A DNA stretch of 21,840 nt, taken from contig JAODBN010000012.1 in the NCBI GenBank assembly GCA_025463965.1, positions 1 to 21,840 of the forward strand, read 5' to 3'. The notes below the pieces were generated by a model, which ran no database searches, had not been told where the DNA came from, and worked only from the letters and a program-made list of their open reading frames with translations. Below, piece by piece: positions 1-8,363 of the stretch. Position 1 is the first letter of the stretch. Every line of letters begins with the position of its first letter. This stretch comes from Acidimicrobiaceae bacterium. Lineage in GTDB: Bacteria > Actinomycetota > Acidimicrobiia > Acidimicrobiales > Bog-793. The position numbers and the translations under genes were made by a program.

Positions 1-156
1 GGCTGGCGCGAGGACCTCTCGGGCGCCACCGCCGTGGCCGACCTGCCGAGGGCCGCGAGGCAGTACGTGGAGTGCATCGCGCGTCACAGCGGCGTACCGG
101 TCACCTACGTCGGCGTCGGGCCCGACCGCGACCAGTACGTCCGCTTCGCCGCCTGA
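1..156 (+). CDS. purA: Adenylosuccinate synthase PurA, C-terminal end (5' part outside window)
   Basis: Only the last 51 codons and the TGA stop are present, in frame from base 1. The end of the protein reads YVECIARHSGVPVTYVGVGPDR, close to the conserved PurA C-terminus (a YI..IE..TGVPV...STGPDR-type ending). PurA condenses IMP with aspartate, using GTP, to give adenylosuccinate, the first step from IMP to AMP. The stop is 2 nt before the purD GTG, so purA heads, or lies inside, the same purine operon. The catalytic and GTP-binding parts are not visible. The call rests on the short C-terminal match and on the purine context. Confidence 0.82.
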   Translation, partial: GWREDLSGATAVADLPRAARQYVECIARHSGVPVTYVGVGPDRDQYVRFAA

Positions 157-158
157 GC

Positions 159-1466
159 GTGCGCGTCTGCGTCGTCGGCTCCGGTGCGCGCGAGCACGCC
201 CTCGCGTTGGCATGCGCCCGCACCGCGGAGGTGGTCGTCACCCCCGGCAATCCCGGCATCGCGGGCCGCTCCCCCGAGGGGCACACGATCTCGTCGCTGT
301 CAGCACCGCCCGGGGAGGTCGAAGCCGACCTCTACGTGATCGGGCCGGAGGCGCCGCTCGTGGACGGTCTCGCAGACCGACTCCGCTCCCGGGGTGCCAC
401 GGTCTTCGGCCCGGGGGCCGACGGCGCCCGGCTCGAGGGCTCCAAGTCCTTCATGAAGGAGGTGGCGGCGGCGGCCGGCGTGCCGACGGCTCGTCACCAA
501 GCGGTGACCCGTGTCGAAGAGGCCGAGAGGTTCTTCGCCGCCCTGGACGGTGGGCCCTACGTCGTCAAGACCGACGGACTGGCCGGCGGAAAGGGCGTCC
601 TCGTCGCTCCGAGCCTCGACGAGGCGCTCGCTGACGTGGCCGCCAAGCTCTCCGGCGAAGCCTTCGGCGCGGCGGGGTCCACCGTCGTGGTCGAAGAGGC
701 ACTGTCGGGCCCAGAGCTCTCCTTGTTGGTGCTTTGTGACGGACGACGCTGTCTTCCCCTTCCTGCCGCCCAGGACTACAAGCGCCTGGGCGACCACGAC
801 GCTGGCCCCAACACCGGCGGCATGGGGGCGTACTCGCCGGTGCCACTGGCCACCGAGAGGCTCGTCGAGCAGGTGATGGACGAGATCGTGCAGCCCTCGC
901 TCGCCGAGCTCGAGCGCCGTGGCATCTCGTATCGAGGCGTGCTGTACGCCGGGCTGATGTGCGGACCGCAAGGGCCGAAGCTCGTCGAGTACAACGTCCG
1001 CTTCGGCGACCCCGAAGCACAGGTCGTCCTTCCCCGCCTGGACGGCGACGTAGCCGAGCTGCTGCGTGCCGCCGCGGCGGGGGAGCTGCCGGACAAGGTC
1101 GTCGTCCGCTCGGACCTCGCCGCCGTCGGGGTGGTCGTCGCCTCGGCCGGCTACCCGGGCGCTCCCCGACTCGGAGATCGCCTGTACGGGGTCGACGAAG
1201 CCAGTACCGTCGAGGGCGTGATGGTCCTCCACGGGGCGACGGCGCGCCGGGAGCCGACCGACTCCGCCGCCCGAGCGTTCGCCACCGCCGGCGGGCGCGT
1301 CCTCACGGTGGTGGGGACCGGGACGGATCTCGCCGAGGCTCGCGAACGGGCCTATCGAGCGACCGACCTCATCAGCTTTCCCGGCGCCCAGCACCGAAGC
1401 GATATCGCCGCGGCGCCTGCTGGGCCCGGCACGACTGCAACGCCTCGCGCCCGGAGCGAGCGATGA
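159..1466 (+). CDS. purD: Phosphoribosylamine-glycine ligase (GAR synthetase) PurD
   Basis: 435 residues, the usual PurD length. PurD is an ATP-grasp enzyme joining glycine to phosphoribosylamine, the second step of de novo purine synthesis, in the cytosol. The N-terminus MRVCVVGSGAREHALA (residues 1-16) is the PurD dinucleotide-like motif. The ATP-grasp core shows VVKTDGLAGGKGV at 135-147. DYKRLGDHDAGPNTGGMGAY (206-225) and EYNVRFGDPEAQ (277-288) are family signatures with metal and phosphate ligands. I chose the GTG at 159 because the VGSGAREHA motif must sit at the very N-terminus; an ATG at 72 would add a 29-residue Arg-rich leader translated out of purA sequence. The 3' end overlaps purB by 4 nt (ATGA), indicating translational coupling. 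Confidence 0.96.
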   Translation: MRVCVVGSGAREHALALACARTAEVVVTPGNPGIAGRSPEGHTISSLSAPPGEVEADLYVIGPEAPLVDGLADRLRSRGATVFGPGADGARLEGSKSFMKEVAAAAGVPTARHQAVTRVEEAERFFAALDGGPYVVKTDGLAGGKGVLVAPSLDEALADVAAKLSGEAFGAAGSTVVVEEALSGPELSLLVLCDGRRCLPLPAAQDYKRLGDHDAGPNTGGMGAYSPVPLATERLVEQVMDEIVQPSLAELERRGISYRGVLYAGLMCGPQGPKLVEYNVRFGDPEAQVVLPRLDGDVAELLRAAAAGELPDKVVVRSDLAAVGVVVASAGYPGAPRLGDRLYGVDEASTVEGVMVLHGATARREPTDSAARAFATAGGRVLTVVGTGTDLAEARERAYRATDLISFPGAQHRSDIAAAPAGPGTTATPRARSER

Positions 1467-2788
1467 TCCCTCGCTACAGCCTCCCCGAGATGGCCGCCCT
1501 GTTCTCGGACGAGGCCCGGTTCTCGACCTGGCTCGAGATCGAGCTGCTGGTTCTCGACGCCTACGCCGAGCTCGGCCAGCTTCCCGCCGAGCACGCCGAG
1601 GCGGCGCGCCGGCGCGCCCCGGTCGTCGACCACGCCTTCGTGGCCGCGGTGAACGAGCGTGAGCGGGTGACCGACCACGACGTGGCGGCCTTCGTCGACG
1701 TGGTGCAAGAAGCAATCGGGGCTCCCGCTGGCTCCTTTGTCCACCACGGGCTCACCTCTTCGGACGTCGTGGACACCGCCCTCTCTCTCACCTTGACCCG
1801 TGCCGCCGATCTCTTGCTGGAGGCCTCCGACGCCTTCGTCGCCGCGCTCAAAGCCAAGGCCATCGAGCACGCCGACACCGTCGAGCTCGGGCGGACCCAC
1901 GGCATGCACGCCGAGCCCACAACCTTCGGGGTCAAGCTCGCCTTGTACTGCCTGCAGGCCGACCGCGACCGCGAGCGCCTGCGCCGGGCCCGTGAGGCGG
2001 TCGCCGTCGGAAAGCTCTCCGGCGCGGTGGGGACCTACTCGAACATCGACCCCGAGGTCGAGGCTCGGGTGTGCGCGGCGCTCGGGCTACGGCCGGTGCC
2101 GGCCACCCAGGTGCTCGCCAGGGACCGCCACGCCGAGTACCTCTACGCCACCGCCACCATCGGAGCCACGATCGAGGGCCTCGCCACCGAGTTCCGTCAT
2201 CTCCAGCGCAGCGAGGTAGCCGAGACCGAAGAGGCCTTCGGAGCCGGCCAGAAGGGTTCCTCGGCGATGCCGCACAAGCGGAACCCCATCACGAGCGAGC
2301 GTCTGGTGGGCATGGCCCGAGTGCTTCGGGGCTATCTCCTTTCTGGCATGGAGGACGTGGCGCTCTGGCACGAGCGTGACATCTCCCATTCCTCCGTCGA
2401 GCGGATCGTGCTCCCCGACGCCAGCCTCCTCGCCTACTACGCGCTCCGCCGGAGCGCCCGCCTCGTCGAGGGCCTCGTGGTGCGCAAGGAGCGCATGCGC
2501 GAGAACCTTCTCGAGGGCTCGCTCGGCCTCGTCTTCTCACAGCCCGTTCTGCTCGCCCTCGTCGCCTCGGGGCTGACGCGCGACGCCGCCTACCGGATCG
2601 TCCAGCGCGACGCTCGAGCGGCCTTCGAGAGCCGGCGCCCCTTCCGCTCGGTGCTCGAGCAAGACCCCGAGCTCGCCTCGGCGCTCGGCGAGCGATCGGG
2701 CGCTGTGCTCGACGAGGCCTTCGACCTCGAGCGGGCGCTGCGACACCGCCATCGGACCATTGACGCACTGAAGGAGGTCGGGGCTTGA
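1463..2788 (+). CDS. purB: Adenylosuccinate lyase PurB
   Basis: 441 residues, of the fumarase/aspartase superfamily. It releases fumarate twice: from SAICAR in the de novo route and from adenylosuccinate on the way to AMP. Visible motifs are HGLTSSDVVDT (95-105), GRTHGMHAEPTTFG (143-156, with the catalytic histidine region) and the superfamily signature GSSAMPHKRNP on the flexible loop (265-275). The start MIPRYSLPEM is typical for the short PurB form, and its ATG overlaps the purD TGA. The 3' end overlaps the TTG start of purC. It sits between purD and purC and acts just after PurC in IMP synthesis and again after PurA, so purA, purB and purC being together makes biochemical sense. Confidence 0.96.
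   Translation: MIPRYSLPEMAALFSDEARFSTWLEIELLVLDAYAELGQLPAEHAEAARRRAPVVDHAFVAAVNERERVTDHDVAAFVDVVQEAIGAPAGSFVHHGLTSSDVVDTALSLTLTRAADLLLEASDAFVAALKAKAIEHADTVELGRTHGMHAEPTTFGVKLALYCLQADRDRERLRRAREAVAVGKLSGAVGTYSNIDPEVEARVCAALGLRPVPATQVLARDRHAEYLYATATIGATIEGLATEFRHLQRSEVAETEEAFGAGQKGSSAMPHKRNPITSERLVGMARVLRGYLLSGMEDVALWHERDISHSSVERIVLPDASLLAYYALRRSARLVEGLVVRKERMRENLLEGSLGLVFSQPVLLALVASGLTRDAAYRIVQRDARAAFESRRPFRSVLEQDPELASALGERSGAVLDEAFDLERALRHRHRTIDALKEVGA
2771..2777 (+). promoter_or_regulatory. Shine-Dalgarno site for the TTG start of purC
   Basis: AAGGAGG, 7 nt before the TTG start of purC and inside the last codons of purB. It is one of the strongest ribosome binding sites in the purine operon. 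It decides the start, because no ATG or GTG near the N-terminal SGKVRDVY motif fits. Confidence 0.8.
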
Positions 2789-3732
2789 CTCTGGAGCGGA
2801 TCTACTCCGGAAAGGTTCGGGACGTCTACGACGCGGGGGAAGGCCTGTTCTTGATGGTCGCCTCCGACCGGATCTCGGCGTTCGACGTCGTGTTCGCTGA
2901 GCCAGTCCCGGACAAGGGCCGGGTTCTGACGGCCATGACCGACTTTTGGTCCTCCCGCCTTGCCGAGGTGGCGCCCACCCACCTCGTCACCGTGGACCCC
3001 GCCTCGTTCCCCCATGGCGCCGAGGAGATCCCCGACCTCGAGGGCCGGGCGATGCTCGTCCGACGCGCGGAGATGCTGCCCATCGAGTGCATCGTCCGCG
3101 GGTACCTCACCGGCTCGGCGTGGAAGGAGTACCAGCGGGCCGGCACCATGCACGGCACCCCGCTCCCCGAGGGGCTCGAGGAGTCGGCACGGCTTCCCGA
3201 GCCGGTCTTCACCCCGTCCACCAAGGCCGTCGAGGGCCACGATGTCAACATCTCGTTCGAAGAAGCGGTCGGCCTCGTCGGCGAGGAGCTCGCCCACAAG
3301 GCCCGTGAGGTCTCCCTCGCCGCATACGCCCTCGGTGCGGCGCACGCCCTCGAGTCCGGCGTCGTCATCGCGGACACGAAGTTCGAGCTCGGGATCATCG
3401 ACGGAAACCTCGCCATCTGCGACGAGATCCTCACCCCCGACTCTTCCCGCTTCTGGCCGGCTGACGACTGGAAGCCCGGCTCGACTCCCCCCTCCTTCGA
3501 CAAACAGCCAGTGCGTGACTGGGCCGAGTCGACCGGCTGGGACAAGGCCTCGACCCCCCCGCCGGTCCCCGCGGAGGTGATCGCAGCCACACGAGAGCGT
3601 TACGTGACCGCCTACCAGCGCATCTCCGGCCGCTCCTTCGCCACCTGGTGGGGCGTGGGCGACGACGCTTCCGAGGCCTCGCAGGGCGCGCTCGAGGCGA
3701 GCGGCTTTGAGGACGGCGGCAAGCGACCGTGA
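2785..3732 (+). CDS. purC: SAICAR synthetase PurC
   Basis: 315 residues. PurC uses ATP to couple aspartate to CAIR. It shows SGKVRDVYDAG near residues 8-18, VASDRISAFDVV (about 25-36), the signature VRGYLTGSAWKEY (about 108-120), DTKFELGI (about 197-204) and DEILTPDSSRFWP (about 213-225). The start is a TTG that overlaps the purB stop (TTGA). A strong AAGGAGG at 2771-2777, 7 nt upstream, supports this rare start codon. The C-terminus extends about 25 residues beyond the conserved fold with a Ser/Glu/Gly-rich tail (SEASQGALEASGFEDGG), somewhat longer than common PurC proteins. It overlaps purS by 4 nt. Confidence 0.96.
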   Translation: MTLERIYSGKVRDVYDAGEGLFLMVASDRISAFDVVFAEPVPDKGRVLTAMTDFWSSRLAEVAPTHLVTVDPASFPHGAEEIPDLEGRAMLVRRAEMLPIECIVRGYLTGSAWKEYQRAGTMHGTPLPEGLEESARLPEPVFTPSTKAVEGHDVNISFEEAVGLVGEELAHKAREVSLAAYALGAAHALESGVVIADTKFELGIIDGNLAICDEILTPDSSRFWPADDWKPGSTPPSFDKQPVRDWAESTGWDKASTPPPVPAEVIAATRERYVTAYQRISGRSFATWWGVGDDASEASQGALEASGFEDGGKRP

Positions 3733-4004
3733 GGTTCGCGGTCGCCGTCGAGGTGCGCGGGCTCGAGGGCATCGCCGACCCCGCTGGCCAGACGATCGAG
3801 CGGGCGCTCCCCGTGCTCGGCTTCGCCGGGGTGAGCGGGGTGCACGTGGGCAAGCTGCTGCGCTTCGAGCTCGAGGCCGACGACGAGAACGCTGCTCGCC
3901 TCGAGGTCGACAAGATGTGCGAGCGGCTATTGGCCAACCCGGTGATCGAGCGCACCGAGGTGCGGATCGAGCCCGCCCCAACGAGCGTCGCCGAGGCGCG
4001 GTGA
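3729..4004 (+). CDS. purS: FGAM synthase subunit PurS
   Basis: 91 residues. PurS is the small bridging subunit of the three-part formylglycinamidine ribonucleotide synthase (PurS/PurQ/PurL) of Gram-positive bacteria and archaea. The sequence fits the family: RFAVAVEVRGLEGIADPAGQTIERALPVLGF at the N-terminus, the GVHVGKLLRFELE strand, and CERLLANPVIERTEVRI at the end. The GTG start overlaps the purC stop (GTGA) and the stop overlaps the GTG of purQ. Its position directly before purQ and purL matches the usual order and implies that the subunits are made together. Confidence 0.93.
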   Translation: MRFAVAVEVRGLEGIADPAGQTIERALPVLGFAGVSGVHVGKLLRFELEADDENAARLEVDKMCERLLANPVIERTEVRIEPAPTSVAEAR

Positions 4005-4744
4005 AGCTGGCGGCCGAGGGCGCCGAGAGCGCCCCCACGATTGGCATCCTCTACTTCCCGGGCTCCAACTGCGAGCACGACGCCGCTCGCGCGCTCGAAG
4101 GCCTGGGCGCGAGCACCCGGCTGGTCTGGCACGCAGAGGACGACCTTTCGGGACTCGACGGGCTCGTCGTCCCGGGGGGATTCGCCCACGGCGACTACCT
4201 GCGCCCGGGTGCCATCGCACGCTTCTCACCGGCGATGGACTCGTTGGCGGGCTTCGCCGAGGCCGGCGGCCCGGTGGTGGGGATCTGCAACGGCTTTCAG
4301 GTGCTGACCGAGGCGGGCCTGCTGCCCGGCGCGCTGATGCGCAATGCGGGGCTGCGTTTCCTGTGCACGACCGTCGAGTGCGAGGTGGCTTCGACATCCT
4401 CGGTGCTCACCACGGGAGTGGCGAAGGGGCGTGTGCTGCGCCTGCCGATCAACCACTACGAGGGCAACTTCGTCTGCGATCCCGACACGCTGGCCGCGCT
4501 CGAGGCCAACGGACAGGTGGTGCTTCGCTACCGGGACAACCCGAACGGCTCCGTCGGGGACGTGGCGGGGGTATCGAACGCGGCGGGCAACGTAGTCGGC
4601 CTGATGCCGCATCCCGAGCGGGCGAGCGATGAGCTCCTCGGCTCGAGCGACGGGCTCCCACTTCTGGCAGCCTTCCTCCGGGCGGCACTCGCCAAGCGGG
4701 AGCGCGCGGGGATCCCGGCGACGTCGGCCACGGCGAGGGCCTGA
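4001..4744 (+). CDS. purQ: FGAM synthase glutaminase subunit PurQ
   Basis: 247 residues, a class I glutamine amidotransferase that supplies ammonia to PurL. It shows the PurQ N-terminal motif YFPGSNCEHDAARAL (18-32), the VVPGGFAHGDYLRPG segment (56-70), the nucleophile elbow GICNGFQ with Cys96, and the His/Glu pair in MPHPERA (His204, Glu206). The GTG start overlaps the purS stop. The first ten residues (MKLAAEGAES) precede the conserved fold and may be a lineage-specific extension. The stop is 2 nt before the purL start. The short PurQ with a separate PurS and a small PurL is the Gram-positive arrangement, unlike the fused enterobacterial PurL. Confidence 0.95.
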   Translation: MKLAAEGAESAPTIGILYFPGSNCEHDAARALEGLGASTRLVWHAEDDLSGLDGLVVPGGFAHGDYLRPGAIARFSPAMDSLAGFAEAGGPVVGICNGFQVLTEAGLLPGALMRNAGLRFLCTTVECEVASTSSVLTTGVAKGRVLRLPINHYEGNFVCDPDTLAALEANGQVVLRYRDNPNGSVGDVAGVSNAAGNVVGLMPHPERASDELLGSSDGLPLLAAFLRAALAKRERAGIPATSATARA

Positions 4745-4746
4745 CG

Positions 4747-7065
<2,319 letters not shown>

Positions 7066-7293
7066 CAGGCCGGCGCTGGCACCCGGCGCGCCGACGGAGC
7101 AGACACCGGAACGGGCGCGTCTTCGAGAATTCTCCTCATCGGTTTGGATGAGTCGCGGACGGGGAATCCATCGCCGTAGGAGTGCGTTGGACCACACGGT
7201 GCCTGAACCCTGGTGAGTTATCCACAGCTGTGGAAGAACCTGGGGAGAATTACATCAGTGTGATGCGCGCCGTCGCCGCGTTGGCCGACTGAC
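7066..7293. other. Intergenic region between convergent purL and crgA
   Basis: 228 nt with no gene I can support. It holds a perfect DnaA box in a short palindrome (listed separately). It also has a perfect 10-bp palindrome GAGAATTCTC at 7125-7134, directly followed by an inverted repeat CTCATC (7135-7140) / GATGAG (7147-7152) with a 6-nt loop. A short GGCGC/GCGCC stem (7072-7076 and 7088-7092) after purL could be a weak terminator, but it has no U tract. Confidence 0.5.
7219..7238 (+). promoter_or_regulatory. DnaA box with inverted imperfect second box
   Basis: TTATCCACA at 7219-7227 is a perfect consensus DnaA box. Two bases further, TGTGGAAGA (7230-7238) is an inverted copy with two mismatches, so the core CCACAGCTGTGG (7223-7234) is a perfect 12-bp palindrome. 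It is intergenic and next to genes that lie near the replication origin in other actinobacteria. Only one perfect box is visible, so this is not a full oriC. A role in DnaA titration, or as an outlier of a nearby origin, is inference. Confidence 0.5.
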
Positions 7294-7641
7294 TCAGCGG
7301 TAGCGGGTGGCCAGCAGCGCGGCGATCGCCAGGGCGACCACACCCCCGATCGTGTAGCCGTTGGAAGGGCTTCCCGGCAGCGCGGAGGAGTAGTTGGCGA
7401 CGATCAGGCCGACACTCAGGACGGCCAGCACGACGAGCGATAGGCCGTACCAGCGAGGGCTTCGCCGCTTGTCGCGAGGGATCGGCGGGGTGTAGCGACC
7501 CGAGGCCTGGCGTGCCTTCGCCGGAGGCGTGGCGCGCTGTCCCGGGCGTCTTTGGCCCCCCCGCCCATGCTTGCCGGCGTCCATCGTCTTCGAGCGGGTC
7601 GGGCGCCGGCCACCTCGAGCGCTTCTCGTCCGATCCGCCAT
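7294..7641 (-). CDS. crgA: Cell division protein CrgA
   Basis: 115 residues. CrgA is a small actinobacterial membrane protein that recruits or stabilises septal factors (FtsZ, FtsQ, FtsI partners in Mycobacterium). The N-terminal 60 residues are Arg/Lys/Gly-rich and cytosolic. The family motif SGRYTPPIP (about 47-55) precedes two transmembrane helices (about 65-84 and 95-111), and the end LLATRYR matches the typical CrgA C-terminus (LL.TRWR). It lies next to trpG/pabA in divergent orientation, exactly as in Mycobacterium tuberculosis. The ATG at 7641 is chosen because no other in-frame start lies upstream. There is no usable ribosome site, but a TATCCT hexamer lies 6 nt before it. The basic N-terminal tail is longer than in M. 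tuberculosis CrgA (about 93 residues). Confidence 0.88.
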   Translation of the reverse strand: MADRTRSARGGRRPTRSKTMDAGKHGRGGQRRPGQRATPPAKARQASGRYTPPIPRDKRRSPRWYGLSLVVLAVLSVGLIVANYSSALPGSPSNGYTIGGVVALAIAALLATRYR

Positions 7642-7647
7642 CGCGAA

Positions 7648-7653
7648 AGGATA
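7648..7653 (-). promoter_or_regulatory. Putative -10 hexamer of crgA (leaderless)
   Basis: TATCCT on the minus strand ends 6 nt before the crgA ATG, the spacing expected when transcription begins at the start codon. A GAGGAGG 22 nt upstream is too far to act as a ribosome site. No clear -35 is seen. Confidence 0.45.
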
Positions 7654-7690
7654 GGAGATGCGGCCTCCTCGGACCCGGACGGCGCCCCGC

Positions 7691-7696
7691 TAGCCT
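7691..7696 (+). promoter_or_regulatory. Putative -10 hexamer of trpG/pabA (leaderless)
   Basis: TAGCCT ends 6 nt before the GTG start of trpG, and no Shine-Dalgarno sequence lies between them. It is paired with the divergent crgA element in a 61-nt shared intergenic region. No convincing -35 is visible. Confidence 0.4.
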
Positions 7697-7702
7697 CGGC
7701 GG

Positions 7703-8296
7703 GTGGCCGCGCGCGTGGTGGTGATCGACAACTACGACAGCTTCGTCTACAACCTCGTCCAGTACCTGGGCGAGCTGGGCGCCGAACCCGTGGTCGTGCG
7801 CAACGACGAGGTCGACCTGGCTGGTCTGCGAAAGCTCAATCCTGCCGCCCTGTTGATCTCGCCTGGCCCGGGCGACCCGTCGGACGCCGGGGTCTCCTGC
7901 GAGGCAATCGCCGAGCTCGGCGGCGAGGGACTGCCGGTCCTCGGGGTGTGCCTCGGTCACCAGTGCATCGGCGAGGTGTTCGGAGGTCGGGTCGTGCGGG
8001 CGCCGGTGCTCATGCACGGCAAGACGTCGTTCGTCCACCACCGGGGCGGCGGCGTGCTCTCCGGCCTGCCCGAGCCCTTCGAGGCCACGCGCTACCACTC
8101 CCTCGTGGTGGACCCGGACTCGATCCCCGCGGTCCTCGAGGTCACCGCCGAGACCGGCGACGGGGTGGTGATGGGGCTCCGTCACCGGGAGCTCCCCATC
8201 GAGGGCGTCCAGTTCCACCCCGAGTCGATCCTGACGCGCGTCGGCCACGAGCTGCTCGGGAACTTCCTCGGCCTGATCGCGGCGCGCCGGGCCTGA
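7703..8296 (+). CDS. trpG: Anthranilate / aminodeoxychorismate synthase glutaminase subunit (TrpG/PabA)
   Basis: 197 residues, a class I glutamine amidotransferase. It releases ammonia from glutamine for a TrpE- or PabB-type chorismate enzyme, feeding tryptophan or folate synthesis. The N-terminus VVVIDNYDSFVYNLVQYLGE is diagnostic for TrpG/PabA. The oxyanion strand is LLISPGPGDPSDAG (50-63), the nucleophile is Cys83 in GVCLGHQ, and the other triad residues are His172 and Glu174 in VQFHPESI. No chorismate-binding partner is in the window, so it may serve both enzymes. Its place between crgA and pknB is the conserved actinobacterial arrangement (annotated trpG or pabA in different genomes). 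It converges with pknB, with a 67-nt gap. Confidence 0.92.
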   Translation: MAARVVVIDNYDSFVYNLVQYLGELGAEPVVVRNDEVDLAGLRKLNPAALLISPGPGDPSDAGVSCEAIAELGGEGLPVLGVCLGHQCIGEVFGGRVVRAPVLMHGKTSFVHHRGGGVLSGLPEPFEATRYHSLVVDPDSIPAVLEVTAETGDGVVMGLRHRELPIEGVQFHPESILTRVGHELLGNFLGLIAARRA

Positions 8297-8363
8297 GCGG
8301 GACCGCCCCGCACCGACCTTCCCTTCATCCCGGAGAACCGCTGGGCGGGGTCCGGGAAGTGGC

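Noticed and set aside
72..158. ATG at 72 as the purD start
   Set aside because: The added segment is out-of-frame purA sequence, Arg-rich, and would precede the N-terminal nucleotide-binding motif of PurD, which always begins the protein.
8297..8363. Terminator between trpG and pknB
   Set aside because: Two 6-bp complementary pairs exist (CCGCCC 8303/GGGCGG 8343 and CTTCCC 8319/GGGAAG 8354), but the loops are over 25 nt and the pairs cross each other. Not convincing as a hairpin.
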